The notes under the pieces are model-generated. The model was not told where the DNA came from and searched no databases. It saw only the letters and a program-made list of their open reading frames with translations. The translations under genes were made by a program, and so were the position numbers. 64,000 nt of DNA, taken from the NCBI GenBank assembly GCA_018646675.1, contig JABGUH010000027.1, positions 40,154 through 104,153 on the forward strand. Direction: 5' to 3'. Shown piece after piece: positions 38,338-47,387 of this stretch. The DNA is from Bdellovibrionales bacterium (GTDB taxonomy: Bacteria; Bdellovibrionota; Bacteriovoracia; Bacteriovoracales; Bacteriovoracaceae). The first letter of the stretch is position 1, and every line of letters starts with the position of its first letter.

Positions 38338-38989
38338 AGCGTTCAAATATCTCGGATAAATTTTTCAGTAGCTCTGGCTTGAGCGGCAATGATGATTGGG
38401 AGATTTCTAACTTAAACTGTTCAAACGTTAGTGCCTGTTCGAAGCTTCTAGCCGTTGCGGCATGGCTGATATGCCAGCGTTCAGGTGCAACTCCTCCTCG
38501 GTCGTTAGCAAATGGACGGAAGAAGTCCTGACTACAATCTTGGGTAATTATCTGATCTAGCCAGAGGTGTAGTCGGCCAAAAATTCCTTGGTCATCGCTC
38601 TCCGCTACTGTTAGCTGGACTTGATAATCTTCTGTCGGCAGGGTGGAGTAGTCATAGATATCAAAGTCTGAACCCCAGTGATGGCGCGAGAAACCGGGAA
38701 TCGCTGACCAGCGTAGAATAGCAAAGAGTAGTTCAGTTGAGGATAGATCTTTAATCGCTAGTGGGTTTTCATCGTTATCCAGCACCGGACGTCTTCCCTC
38801 AACCTTCTCTTGCCAGATCTTTAACTGTTGTTGGTAACTACGATATCCACTAGCAACAGCAATTACATGGCCTGCTGCTAATCCTTTTTGGTAAAGTAGC
38901 TCAAGTGCTGCTGCCGCTGTTGGTTGGGCCTGGAAACGGCGATGGATTGATTCTCCTAGCTGGTAGTAATTTAACTGCTCCGAGGACAA
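38324..38989 (-). CDS. VanY/LAS-superfamily D-Ala-D-Ala carboxypeptidase-like protein
   Basis: 221 residues with the M15B zinc peptidase motifs: AVASGYRSYQQQLKIW near residue 45, SRHHWGSDFDIYD near 100 (SxHxxGxDxD), and PERWHISH near 180. Members trim peptidoglycan stem peptides. No signal peptide is apparent, so export route or cytoplasmic action is unclear. The start is a TTG at 38989, eight bases after AAGGAG, which itself overlaps the stop of the preceding Cys-rich gene, indicating an operon. Confidence 0.82.
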   Translation of the reverse strand: MSSEQLNYYQLGESIHRRFQAQPTAAAALELLYQKGLAAGHVIAVASGYRSYQQQLKIWQEKVEGRRPVLDNDENPLAIKDLSSTELLFAILRWSAIPGFSRHHWGSDFDIYDYSTLPTEDYQVQLTVAESDDQGIFGRLHLWLDQIITQDCSQDFFRPFANDRGGVAPERWHISHAATARSFEQALTFEQFKLEISQSSLPLKPELLKNLSEIFERFILP

Positions 38990-38992
38990 ATA

Positions 38993-41056
38993 CTACTCCT
39001 TGTCATCATCATTAAAGAGTCGCCTTAAGCCACTTAGGTTATAGCGTTTAGAGATGATCTTCCAGATGGGAACCCCTTCATCGGTGGTGATATCGTTATT
39101 TCGATAGTTGTACTCCTTCTGATCCTCTTGGAAGCTTATCTCGGGTGAAGAGCTCTTGTCGGCATCCAGACTAAAGTTGAATCCAGCTCCCCTTTTCTTC
39201 TTTTTGCTTTTTAACTTACCGCTCCCTTTTTTGTATTTGATCTTGTTATCGTTTAATCCGCTCTTCTCTAGTGCTTTTTTCAAAGCATCGTTATCACCAC
39301 CGATGGTAGAGCGACTGCTGTTAATCATCGCTCCGCTATCTAGTGGGCCGCCACGAGCTGCTGCCATTACTTTTTTACTGGTTATCTTGCTTAGAATTGC
39401 CTTGGTTACCTTGGGATTCATATAGGAAATCTTCTTCTTTTTAGGTTGTCGGCGGTTATATTTATCAACCATCTGTTTGGCAATTTTACGGTTTTTAATC
39501 GCCTTCTTTCCCCAGCTGCTGTTGTTAAATTTAGAGTCATTCCAGTTGCCTTGGCTTAGTTGATCAAGTTGGCCACCAATATCGCTTAGTGAGGTAGCAG
39601 TACCTAAACCTCCCATGGTCAGGTTACCAAAGCCACTTTTGTAACAGGCGTTCTGTCCGCTCGCCTTATCCTTAAATTTACGACACTTGCAGTCTTGATC
39701 AAACTTGCCGTTTAGATCAACACAACCTAATTTGTGGATTGATGCTTTACTGTAGTCAGTAGCTCCAATCGCTTGTTGGTTGGCATGGCTGGCCCATAGA
39801 TTACGGCAGGTCTGACTATTGGTGCGGTTGGGATTTTGGGTACCATCACGGTTGTAGCAGTAGCAGTCGGGAGTCTCCATATCTTCACGTCCTCCGGGGC
39901 AGAAGGAGGCCATATTATCGGTAAACTCATCAATGATTTTTTGGATCATCTCGACATTCTCCTTTGCCTGTTTGGCTTGCTTATCCGCAGCCGATGCTAG
40001 CTTAAAGGCAAGGGCGGCGGCAACGCCGGAGATGATGACTATTCCTGTGGGGGAGTTAAAAAATTGGCCGATGGAATCTTTGGCCAAACCAGCAACGGCA
40101 GCAGCCCCTCCCGCTCCAATCAGCATGGCAAAGAGCTTCTGCTTCTTCTTTTTATCACTTTTTTTGTCACTATCACTTTTACTCTCCTCGGCGTAGGCGG
40201 AGGGGATTAACAGTGCCAAGCTCGGAGTCCAGTATTGATGAGATTCATTCTTGATGGGTGTGTAGTTGTCACTATTGCCGATAAGTGGGGTTGACTGCTG
40301 GTTGGCCATACATACAGTTCGTCCCTGAGTCATATCCCAGACCGCAGCAATTGCCGCCGCCGCATAGGCTGCAGCAATCAACTTATAGGTGGTCGCTTTG
40401 GTCTTGGCCGCTTTGGCAATGGCTTCCTGCTCCTCTTTTAAAAACTCAAACGCTCTCAGTTGTGCCTGGTTGGGATTATCCTCCACCGCTTCCTTTTTAT
40501 ATCTTTCCCGCAGCTTCTCTAACTCCTTGTCCAAGAACATATAGGTGTAGAGTTCTCCCGCTAGGCCGGCGACAGCTGCCGCTGTAAAGATGCTCTTACA
40601 GATGCAGTCTCCCTTTTCTTTTTTACTCTTAGCCTGCTCTGGAGTTAAATCGGCCCCCATTCCAAAATAGTTAATTACTGCTAAGCCCACCGCCATTCCC
40701 ATCACAGCAGAGGCCATGGTACCACCCTTATCTTCTGCTGCCTCGATGTCGCCGGTTTTGCTTTTGGCATAGTCGTCATGGCACTGCTTGCGGGCCTTAG
40801 GGTCCTCTATCTCGACACACGCTTCGTAGGCGTGGCGATCTTCAATTGATTTTTCGGTGTTTAAGCAGCGATTAGTGTTACAGTCCCACTGCTTCGCAGA
40901 GTTTGTATCACACTGTGACTTTGCTTCCTTTAAATCGGGATCATTGGGATAGCTACAAGCAGCATGGAGCTCTAAAACCGGCAGCATGGTTAGTTGCATG
41001 ATGGTCGCAACTAAAATAGTAACTTTGATTAAAGAAGAGCCAAAATTAGCTAACAT
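38993..41056 (-). CDS. Cys-rich secreted/membrane protein, unknown
   Basis: 687 residues from the ATG at 41056, which follows AAGGGG; a longer start at 41095 is less likely. An N-terminal signal (SSLIKVTILVATIMQLTMLPVLE) precedes Cys-containing segments and three or four hydrophobic spans (ASAVMGMAVGLAVINYFGMG, AIAAVW, GAGGAAAVAGLA, VVIISG-like). A second Cys-rich region (FCPGGREDMETPDCYCYNRDG) and a long basic, Lys-rich C-terminus follow. No enzyme motif is recognised. Coupled to the VanY-like peptidase, so an envelope-related role is likely but unproven. Confidence 0.7.
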   Translation of the reverse strand: MLANFGSSLIKVTILVATIMQLTMLPVLELHAACSYPNDPDLKEAKSQCDTNSAKQWDCNTNRCLNTEKSIEDRHAYEACVEIEDPKARKQCHDDYAKSKTGDIEAAEDKGGTMASAVMGMAVGLAVINYFGMGADLTPEQAKSKKEKGDCICKSIFTAAAVAGLAGELYTYMFLDKELEKLRERYKKEAVEDNPNQAQLRAFEFLKEEQEAIAKAAKTKATTYKLIAAAYAAAAIAAVWDMTQGRTVCMANQQSTPLIGNSDNYTPIKNESHQYWTPSLALLIPSAYAEESKSDSDKKSDKKKKQKLFAMLIGAGGAAAVAGLAKDSIGQFFNSPTGIVIISGVAAALAFKLASAADKQAKQAKENVEMIQKIIDEFTDNMASFCPGGREDMETPDCYCYNRDGTQNPNRTNSQTCRNLWASHANQQAIGATDYSKASIHKLGCVDLNGKFDQDCKCRKFKDKASGQNACYKSGFGNLTMGGLGTATSLSDIGGQLDQLSQGNWNDSKFNNSSWGKKAIKNRKIAKQMVDKYNRRQPKKKKISYMNPKVTKAILSKITSKKVMAAARGGPLDSGAMINSSRSTIGGDNDALKKALEKSGLNDNKIKYKKGSGKLKSKKKKRGAGFNFSLDADKSSSPEISFQEDQKEYNYRNNDITTDEGVPIWKIISKRYNLSGLRRLFNDDDKE

Positions 41057-41454
41057 ACTAAACCCCTTACATAGTGGATTGGGATTAAATCCCACTAACT
41101 ATCTGTTTCCATACTATTTTGAACCAAGATGCCATTAAATGGAAACGCTCACTTGATTGTTCTCACTCAAATAAGTGTAACATAGTTAAAATAGGTGTGG
41201 TGGAGCTTTTCTTTCTTGAAAACGGTTGGTGATCTTCCATTGCACAGCTGCCACAAATGGTTGACAATTTCTCTCTCAAATGAAAATGCTCATGTGAGGT
41301 AGCAAGTTGGATAAGTAGCTAAAAAGCGTTGCAAGCTGCTGGATTCCGGAGTAATCTCTAATCGTATTTTTCTAGTCATAGATGGTTTGTTAATCGGGCT
41401 TTACGCAGCTTAATAGCTATATTTTTTGATATTAATTTTTAGGGGTATTTATTA
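41057..41454. other. intergenic region upstream of korAB
   Basis: About 400 bp without a supported gene between the divergent Cys-rich protein and korA. It contains two similar 20-bp segments in the same orientation (41137-41156 and 41278-41297; 16 of 20 bases identical, both AAATG...GCTCA...TGA) and a TTGACA at 41261 lacking a convincing -10 box. It presumably holds the korAB promoter. The korA ribosome site AGGGGT precedes the ATG at 41455. Confidence 0.4.
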
Positions 41455-43305
41455 ATGAAAGAGGTAAAAAGCGTCGTTATTAGATTTTCTGGAGACTCTG
41501 GAGATGGGATGCAGTTAACTGGAACCCAATTCTCCAACACTTCGGCCCTGATGGGCAACGATATCTCCACCTTTCCCGATTTTCCTTCCGAAATCAGGGC
41601 CCCTCAGGGGACAGTGGCAGGAGTATCCGGTTTTCAGGTCCACCTTGGGTCTAGCGAGATTACTACTCATGGTGATGAACCAGACGTGCTCGTGGCGATG
41701 AATCCCGCCGCCCTAAAAGCCAATCTTGAAGCAGTCAAGAAGGGTGGGGCAGTTATTGTTAATATCGATGCTTTTGATCTTAAGGGGCTACAAAAAGCTG
41801 GATATAAGGAGAACCCTCTAGAGGGTATGGCGTTATCTGATTACAACGTTATTAAGGCCAACATCAGCTCCCAGACTGTAGAAGCACTAAAGGAGTACGA
41901 TTTAGATAATAAGTCTAAAGCGCGCTGTAAAAACTTCTACGCTCTAGGGATTACCTACTTCCTCTTTGGTCGCTCTGCTAAAAACACCCTAAGTTGGATT
42001 GAGAAAAAATTTGCCAAGAATCCTATTTTAGCGGAAGCCAATATGGCGGCACTAAAAGCGGGCCGAAACTATGCGGAGACGCTAGAAGCGGTAGTCTCCC
42101 TATATACAATTGAAAAGGCGAAGATCAAGCCGGGACGTTATCGGCAGATCAATGGCAACACTGCTACTGCCTGGGGGATGATTCAGGCGGCGAAGGCGGC
42201 GGGGTTGGAGCTCTTCTTGGGATCATATCCGATCACTCCGGCGACTGACATTCTTCATGAACTCTCTCATCACAAACACTTTGGTGTTAAAACATTTCAA
42301 GCAGAAGATGAGATTGCCGGTATCTGCTCTGCCATTGGGGCATCCTTTGCTGGTGCTTTGGCCCTAACCACTACCTCTGGCCCCGGACTGGCTTTGAAGG
42401 GGGAGGCGATCGGTTTGGCGATAATTTGTGAGATGCCACTGGTGATTGTTAACGTACAGCGGGGAGGTCCTTCAACTGGCCTACCGACTAAGACTGAGCA
42501 GTCAGATCTAAATCAAGCTCTTTTTGGCAGAAATGGTGAGAGTCCTGCGATTGTTGTCGCCGCCTCTCGACCATCAGACTGCTTTGAGATGGCCTTTGAA
42601 GCTTCCCGTTTGGCACTGGAGCATATGCATCCTGTAATTCTGCTAACTGACGGTTATATTGCTAATGGGGCCGAGCCGTGGCTGATTCCAGATCTCTCCA
42701 CATCGTTTAACAAAATTAATCATCGGCAGATTACAAAGGATGATAAGGAGTTTAAGTCTGAAGATGGAGTATTCCTCCCTTATAAGCGAGATGATAAAAA
42801 TTTCTCTCGACCTTGGGCCATTCCTGGCACAACTGGATTTGAACATCGAATCGGTGGCCTAGAGCGCGAGGATGTCACTGGCAACGTTAGTCACAGTCCT
42901 AAAAACCACCAAGTAATGACCGACCTTCGAGCGGAGAAGATTAAGCGAGTACAAGATAATATTCCACTACAAAAACTGACCGGTGAGAGTAGTGGTGATA
43001 TTCTGGTGCTATCTTGGGGAGGCTCTTATGGAGCTTGCTACTCAGCGGTTAAGGCACTACAGGAGGAGGGTAAAAAGGTCTCACTCGCCCACCTACGCTA
43101 CATCAATCCCATGCCTTCAAATTTGGAGGAGATTATTGGTCAATTTAAGCGGGTACTAGTGCCAGAGTTAAATAGTGGTCAGATGAGGGATCTACTTAAC
43201 TGCCGTTTTCAGTGTGGAGCGGTTGGATATAACAAGGTTCAGGGATTACCATTTAAGATCAGCGAGGTGGTTGATGCTGTTAATCGTCAGCTAGAGAGCC
43301 TGTAA
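41455..43305 (+). CDS. korA: 2-oxoglutarate:ferredoxin oxidoreductase alpha (gamma-alpha fused) subunit
   Basis: 616 residues. The N-terminal about 180 residues are the gamma domain (VIRFSGDSGDGMQLTGTQF, DISTFPDFPSEIRAPQGT). The alpha domain follows (GNTATAWGMIQAAKAAGLEL, YPITPATDILHELS, TTTSGPGLALKGEAIGLAI, NVQRGGPSTGLPTKTEQSDL). With KorB it decarboxylates 2-oxoglutarate to succinyl-CoA and reduces ferredoxin, either as an alternative to the 2-oxoglutarate dehydrogenase complex or in a reverse direction. The related pyruvate and isovalerate enzymes share motifs, but the two-subunit fused form best fits KorAB. Confidence 0.93.
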   Translation: MKEVKSVVIRFSGDSGDGMQLTGTQFSNTSALMGNDISTFPDFPSEIRAPQGTVAGVSGFQVHLGSSEITTHGDEPDVLVAMNPAALKANLEAVKKGGAVIVNIDAFDLKGLQKAGYKENPLEGMALSDYNVIKANISSQTVEALKEYDLDNKSKARCKNFYALGITYFLFGRSAKNTLSWIEKKFAKNPILAEANMAALKAGRNYAETLEAVVSLYTIEKAKIKPGRYRQINGNTATAWGMIQAAKAAGLELFLGSYPITPATDILHELSHHKHFGVKTFQAEDEIAGICSAIGASFAGALALTTTSGPGLALKGEAIGLAIICEMPLVIVNVQRGGPSTGLPTKTEQSDLNQALFGRNGESPAIVVAASRPSDCFEMAFEASRLALEHMHPVILLTDGYIANGAEPWLIPDLSTSFNKINHRQITKDDKEFKSEDGVFLPYKRDDKNFSRPWAIPGTTGFEHRIGGLEREDVTGNVSHSPKNHQVMTDLRAEKIKRVQDNIPLQKLTGESSGDILVLSWGGSYGACYSAVKALQEEGKKVSLAHLRYINPMPSNLEEIIGQFKRVLVPELNSGQMRDLLNCRFQCGAVGYNKVQGLPFKISEVVDAVNRQLESL

Positions 43306-43344
43306 TCTACGTATACGATAGATAGTTAATTAGGAGTTTTTAAG

Positions 43345-44355
43345 ATGAGTGAAGCGGTAGCATATAAAAAGAAGGATTTTGTTAGCTCTCAAGAGGTGCG
43401 CTGGTGTCCCGGTTGTGGTGACTACGCCATCCTCTCCAGTATCCAGACGGCGATGACCAAAATCGGTAAGCGGCGGGAGGATATTGTCTGTGTCTCCGGA
43501 ATCGGCTGCTCCTCTCGCTTCCCCTACTACGTCAATAGTTACGGGATGCACACTATTCATGGGCGAGCACCTGGAATTGCCAGTGGAGTAAAAATTCACA
43601 ACCCCGACTTAAGCGTCTGGGTTCTAACCGGCGATGGCGATGGTTTGTCAATTGGTGGTAACCACCTGATTCATGCACTTCGCAGAAATATTAGTATGAA
43701 CATTGTGCTGTTTAACAATGAGATCTATGGTTTGACCAAAGGGCAGTACTCACCAACTTCTAAGCAGGGGATTATTACTAAGTCCAGTCCCGATGGTTCC
43801 GTTGATCGGGCTTTTGTTCCCGGTTCGTTGGCCCTGGGGGCCGGAGCAACTTTCTTTGCCCGTACAATGGATACTGATCCGAAACATATCCAGGATGTGA
43901 TGATCGAAGCGCATGAACATCAGGGAACATCGTTAGTTGAGGTATTCCAAAACTGTATCATCTTCAATGATGGCGCTCATAAAATCTATACCGACCGCGC
44001 CACTCGTGATGACTACTCTTTAAAGCTGGTTCATGGCGAGCCGATGATCTTTGGCAAAGATCGCAATAAGGGATTGATCCTTAATCACTTTCACCCTGTG
44101 GTTGTGACTATTGGTGAAAATGGTGTAACGGAAAAAAATATTCTTGTTCATGATAAGCACGACTATAATCTGGCCAGTATGTTGACCCGTTTAAAAGCTC
44201 CAGAGTATCCAGTACCGGTCGGGGTCTTCTATCAGGAGCGTGCCGCAGTTTATTGTCAGCAGGTCTGTGCTCAGATAAAAGATCTTAAGGCCAAGCGTGG
44301 CGAGGGTGACATGCAGGCACTGCTTAACTCGGGTGATACCTGGGAAGTAGAGTAA
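43345..44355 (+). CDS. korB: 2-oxoglutarate:ferredoxin oxidoreductase beta subunit
   Basis: 336 residues binding thiamine diphosphate and a 4Fe-4S cluster. Motifs: VRWCPGCGDYAILSS with two cluster cysteines near residue 20, GIGCSSRFPYY, TPP-binding TGDGDGLSIGGNHLIHALRR near 105 and FNNEIYGLTKGQYSPTS. It lies 39 bp after korA with ribosome site TTAGGAG. No separate delta or ferredoxin subunit gene adjoins, as in the two-subunit KorAB type. Confidence 0.95.
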   Translation: MSEAVAYKKKDFVSSQEVRWCPGCGDYAILSSIQTAMTKIGKRREDIVCVSGIGCSSRFPYYVNSYGMHTIHGRAPGIASGVKIHNPDLSVWVLTGDGDGLSIGGNHLIHALRRNISMNIVLFNNEIYGLTKGQYSPTSKQGIITKSSPDGSVDRAFVPGSLALGAGATFFARTMDTDPKHIQDVMIEAHEHQGTSLVEVFQNCIIFNDGAHKIYTDRATRDDYSLKLVHGEPMIFGKDRNKGLILNHFHPVVVTIGENGVTEKNILVHDKHDYNLASMLTRLKAPEYPVPVGVFYQERAAVYCQQVCAQIKDLKAKRGEGDMQALLNSGDTWEVE

Positions 44356-44365
44356 CTACCTCTCC

Positions 44366-45637
44366 TTGAGCCAACTACCGTCCAAACTTTGGAATAGAAA
44401 CTTTGCCCTACTCTGGCAAGGGCAGTTGATCTCCCTGCTGGGAACTCAGGGCTTTTTGATTGCCGAGCTGCTCTGGCTTCGATCTATTAGCTCATCAGGC
44501 AAGGTAGTGGGGATCGCCTTGATGATCTCCACTATGCCAGCAGTCATCTTTAATCTCCTGGGAGGAACATTTGCGGATCGCTACTCTCGTAAAATGCTAA
44601 TTGTTCTCTGTGATTTTATCTCCTCTCTTTTAGTGCTAACTTTAGCGACTCTTTTTTTCTACCTGCCATCATCGCCTGACTCCTTTAACTTAATTGTTAT
44701 TTTAGTTACGATCTCTACGTTACTTAACTCCGTTCAGGCGATCTATCGGCCAGCAGTCCTCTCCTCTATTCCGGACTTGGTTCCGACCACTTCGTTGACC
44801 GCCGCCAACTCACTGGTGGAGTCCATCTCGCAACTGGCAATTGCGGTAGGACAGGCAGTAGGTGGAGTTCTCTTTAGAACATTGGGGGCACCACTTCTCT
44901 TTTTACTAGATGGAGTTAGCTACTTTTTATCTGCCGTCAGTGAGCTATTTATTCACTTTCCCAACCCCACTCCTGTCCCAGCTCCTGCTTCTGACCCCGT
45001 TTCCGCCCCTGCTCCCCCCTCTGTCTACTCCGATCTAAGGTCAGGCCTCCTCTACGTCTATCAAGATCGCGGGATGCGCACTCTCTTTATCTGTCTGGCA
45101 GTAATGAATATGATCTTTGCTCCTATCTCGATCTTCCTTTCTTACTATGTAGAGTTTCATCTGATTCTACCTGTTGACTGGTTCGGTTACCTCTTTGCAG
45201 CACTTAGCTTGGGCATACTTAGCGGGTTGACTCTGGCCTCAAAGTTAAACTGGCAAGGCAAGGAGCGACGGCTATTAATTTTGGGGGCCTTCGGCGATAT
45301 GTTTATCTGCTATTTCCTACTTGGTATTACTACCACTCCTCAGCTCTCCTGGGGGCTGTTCTACCTGATGGGAGTTACGATTGGAGTGGTAAATATTAGT
45401 ATTATAACCATACTTCAGCAGTCCAGTGACTCCCAATATTTAGGTAGAGTGATGGGGGTGTTGGCGATGATGGCAACTCTATTTGTTCCATTAGGGATGG
45501 GGCTTTCAGGCATTGTGATCGAACAGGTTGGGGCGACAAATATCGGATCTCTATTTATGTTCTCTGGAGTGTTGCTATTTCTAGTAATTGCAGTCGCTAC
45601 TACCAGCAAGCACTTTCGCGTCTTGTTAAAGTCTTGA
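44366..45637 (+). CDS. MFS transporter
   Basis: 423 residues with about twelve hydrophobic segments and the MFS loop 2-3 motif NLLGGTFADRYSRKMLI near residue 70. A Pro/Ala-rich cytoplasmic loop (PTPVPAPASDPVSAPAPP) separates the halves. It most resembles EntS/MFS_3-type exporters, but the substrate is unknown. It begins with TTG ten bases after korB; the ribosome site is weak, so expression may depend on korB translation. Confidence 0.85.
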   Translation: MSQLPSKLWNRNFALLWQGQLISLLGTQGFLIAELLWLRSISSSGKVVGIALMISTMPAVIFNLLGGTFADRYSRKMLIVLCDFISSLLVLTLATLFFYLPSSPDSFNLIVILVTISTLLNSVQAIYRPAVLSSIPDLVPTTSLTAANSLVESISQLAIAVGQAVGGVLFRTLGAPLLFLLDGVSYFLSAVSELFIHFPNPTPVPAPASDPVSAPAPPSVYSDLRSGLLYVYQDRGMRTLFICLAVMNMIFAPISIFLSYYVEFHLILPVDWFGYLFAALSLGILSGLTLASKLNWQGKERRLLILGAFGDMFICYFLLGITTTPQLSWGLFYLMGVTIGVVNISIITILQQSSDSQYLGRVMGVLAMMATLFVPLGMGLSGIVIEQVGATNIGSLFMFSGVLLFLVIAVATTSKHFRVLLKS

Positions 45638-45726
45638 TTTTAATTAAAATTAGTCATCAGCAGTGATGTAATTATTAAGTAATCGAGAAATATCTATAAG
45701 GTTTTTGAGATAAGTAGGATAAAACC

Positions 45727-46836
45727 TTGTTGATTATGAAAGTCTACTCCAAAACCATTGAGACCTTTATCCCCCGGCTTAGAAAGTGGGCACGGGAGAT
45801 TTTACGCCAGGAGTTTGGACTTAATATTGCTCGCACACGCTTTCATATGGATAATGGGTGGAGTTATCCCATCGTCATTGTGGCAATTGATGATAAAAAG
45901 CGGCTAGGCTATTTTGATTCTGAGCAGTTGACGATTGGAATTAATCGCTCACTGATCTACTTGGCCAAAGAGCGAGTAATTAAGGATATTCTTCGTCACG
46001 AGTTGGCCCACTACCTTACCTTTGTCTTTTACGCTAAAAACTACTCACAGCTAGAGCCCCACGGAGCAGAGTTTAGAGCGATCTGTCAGCACTTTCATTT
46101 AGACTCCAAAATCATCTCAGCATCGATTGATCTGCGGTTAGAAAATGAGAGTCTGGAGGGAGATCTACCTTCAGAGCGGATCATCAATAAAGTTGCAAAA
46201 CTCTTGGCCCTGGCCAGTAGTAGTAATCAGAGTGAAGCGGAGTTAGCAACAGTCAAGGCCAACCAATTGATGCTGCAACATAATCTGGATCGCTTGACAG
46301 TATCGGCTCATGGTGACGGAGCAGGAGAAGAGGAGCTCTTTTTTGTTAAGCAGGTTTTGGGAGGTAAGCGAGATACTCCTCGCCGAACTGCCATTGCCCA
46401 AATTCTCTTCCACTTTTTTGTCTATCCAGTTAGATGTCGTGATGGTTTAGAGGTAACAGGTACCAAGGCCAACGTAGAGAATGCCAACTACTTGGCCAAC
46501 TACTTAGATGGAGAGTTGAAGCGTATCTATCGTGCTGCTAAAAAAAATAGCTCCTGTCTACGAGAGAAACCCTTTATGGTAGCCTTGGCCAATACCTTTT
46601 GCGCTAGGCTGGAGCAGTCACAGCAGGAGGGAGCGGCAGTGACCAGACGGGCCCTGATGGTGATTGAACAGCAACTAAATATTGCAGTCAAGGGGATCTA
46701 TGGTCGCACTACTGGAGTGAGCAGTAGTTTTGTCAATTGTCAGCACTCGCACACTTTGGGGCAGGAGGCAGGCCAAAAGTTGCAGCTGCGTAGAGGTGTA
46801 ACCAGTAGTGATCCGATCCGACTACTTAAAAGGTAA
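45727..46836 (+). CDS. SprT-like metallopeptidase plus DUF2786 protein, 3' end reshaped by REP element
   Basis: 369 residues. The N-terminal part has the SprT-like zinc motif ILRHELAHYLTF near residue 90 and a further His in LEPHGAEFRAIC. A DUF2786-like region follows (INKVAKLLALASSSNQSEAE, ANQLMLQHNL). The stop TAA is supplied by the REP palindrome at 46828. A degenerate second copy of the last 18 codons lies beyond the element at 47334 and ends in its own TGA, so the C-terminus was probably altered by the insertion. The start is TTG at 45727 or ATG at 45736. Confidence 0.8.
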   Translation: MLIMKVYSKTIETFIPRLRKWAREILRQEFGLNIARTRFHMDNGWSYPIVIVAIDDKKRLGYFDSEQLTIGINRSLIYLAKERVIKDILRHELAHYLTFVFYAKNYSQLEPHGAEFRAICQHFHLDSKIISASIDLRLENESLEGDLPSERIINKVAKLLALASSSNQSEAELATVKANQLMLQHNLDRLTVSAHGDGAGEEELFFVKQVLGGKRDTPRRTAIAQILFHFFVYPVRCRDGLEVTGTKANVENANYLANYLDGELKRIYRAAKKNSSCLREKPFMVALANTFCARLEQSQQEGAAVTRRALMVIEQQLNIAVKGIYGRTTGVSSSFVNCQHSHTLGQEAGQKLQLRRGVTSSDPIRLLKR

Positions 46837-46848
46837 CCGGTACCTTTT
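46828..46848 (+). repeat. REP palindrome, left end of RAYT element
   Basis: Core GGTAACCGGTACC between AAAA and TTTT arms. It supplies the TAA stop of the upstream SprT-like gene. Matching copies occur at 47297, 62707 and 62751. Confidence 0.85.
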
Positions 46849-46875
46849 GGCTGACATTGCGTCATTTATTTAGCA

Positions 46876-47191
46876 CTATTTCGTTTTCGCAATCTGTCGC
46901 AACTTCTGTTGATTCTGGCCAAGGACTTTACGCCTTAGACCTGTCCTAACAACATCAACCTTCTTATTGGAAAAATTTCCCTGGGTTAGTTGTGACAACA
47001 GCAAATATGGGTGTGATCTAATCAACATCTCATCAATAGAATCAAGCGGATAGATCGGCAAGTTGGGCAAGAATATCCCCTAGGAGATCACATAATCGAT
47101 CTAACGGCATTAGAAATGGATCTCTGTTATTGCTCCTGGCCGTAATATGGATGGGAGAGAGACTTGGACGAATAAGTGTTTTTTTGCCCAT
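46876..47191 (-). pseudogene. REP-associated tyrosine transposase (RAYT) remnant
   Basis: From ATG 47191 the minus strand encodes 49 residues (MGKKTLIRPS, then SPIHITARSNNRDPF and MPLDRLCDLLGD) before a stop at 47042. This matches the Y1/RAYT N-terminus pattern of YHxTARSNNR. A second frame, 47070-46876, continues with SHPYLLLSQLTQGNFSNKK and a basic tail that looks like a transposase C-terminus. The HUH motif and the catalytic Tyr region are missing. A frameshift plus a large internal deletion is the simplest reading. It cannot be active alone. Confidence 0.7.
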
Positions 47192-47296
47192 ACCTTAAAA
47201 TAAGACTGCAAACTAGGGGCGCTTTGCGTGACGGTGTTTGGCTAAAATTATGTCATTGTTATCATGGCTGACAAAATATCTGACACACCGTCAACC

Positions 47297-47317
47297 AAAA
47301 GGTACCGGTTACCTTCT
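47297..47317 (-). repeat. REP palindrome, right end of RAYT element
   Basis: Inverted copy of the left-end palindrome with core GGTACCGGTTACC (plus strand); the last arm reads TTCT in place of TTTT. Confidence 0.85.
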
Positions 47318-47333
47318 GGTTGGGTTGCCTTCT

Positions 47334-47387
47334 AAAAGTTGCAGCTGTGTAGAGGTGTAACGAGTAGTGATCCGATCAGACTACTTG
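47334..47387 (+). repeat. 54-bp duplicate of the SprT/DUF2786 gene 3' end
   Basis: Matches 46775-46828 at about 50 of 54 positions and would encode KLQLCRGVTSSDPIRLLGR followed by TGA in the same frame as the gene's end. The two copies bracket the RAYT element directly. Two of the differences are silent and one changes Arg to Cys; the copy appears to be the displaced original 3' end or a duplication made during insertion. Confidence 0.8.

Larger units (their letters stand above)
46828..47317 (-). mobile_element. RAYT/REP element with inverted REP ends (degenerate)
   Basis: The ends are inverted copies of one palindrome: 46828-46848 and 47297-47317, both with core GGTAACCGGTACC (the right one on the minus strand). 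Similarity continues inward: 46849-46864 reads GGCTGACATTGCGTCA, against GGTTGACGGTGTGTCA on the opposite strand at the right. Between them lies a broken transposase of the REP-associated tyrosine transposase type. This is the classic arrangement of a RAYT gene with its cognate REP sequences. The element is about 490 bp, too short for an intact transposase gene. Confidence 0.75.

Noticed and set aside
39156..40196. Hydrophobic plus-strand frames opposite the Cys-rich protein gene
   Set aside because: Antisense reading of Lys/Ala-rich codons gives Leu/Phe-rich pseudo-membrane proteins; the minus-strand gene is well supported.
46828..46848. REP palindrome as an intrinsic terminator of the SprT-like gene
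   Set aside because: The T-run is only four long and the same palindrome appears away from gene ends in inverted pairs, so a mobile-repeat reading fits better.
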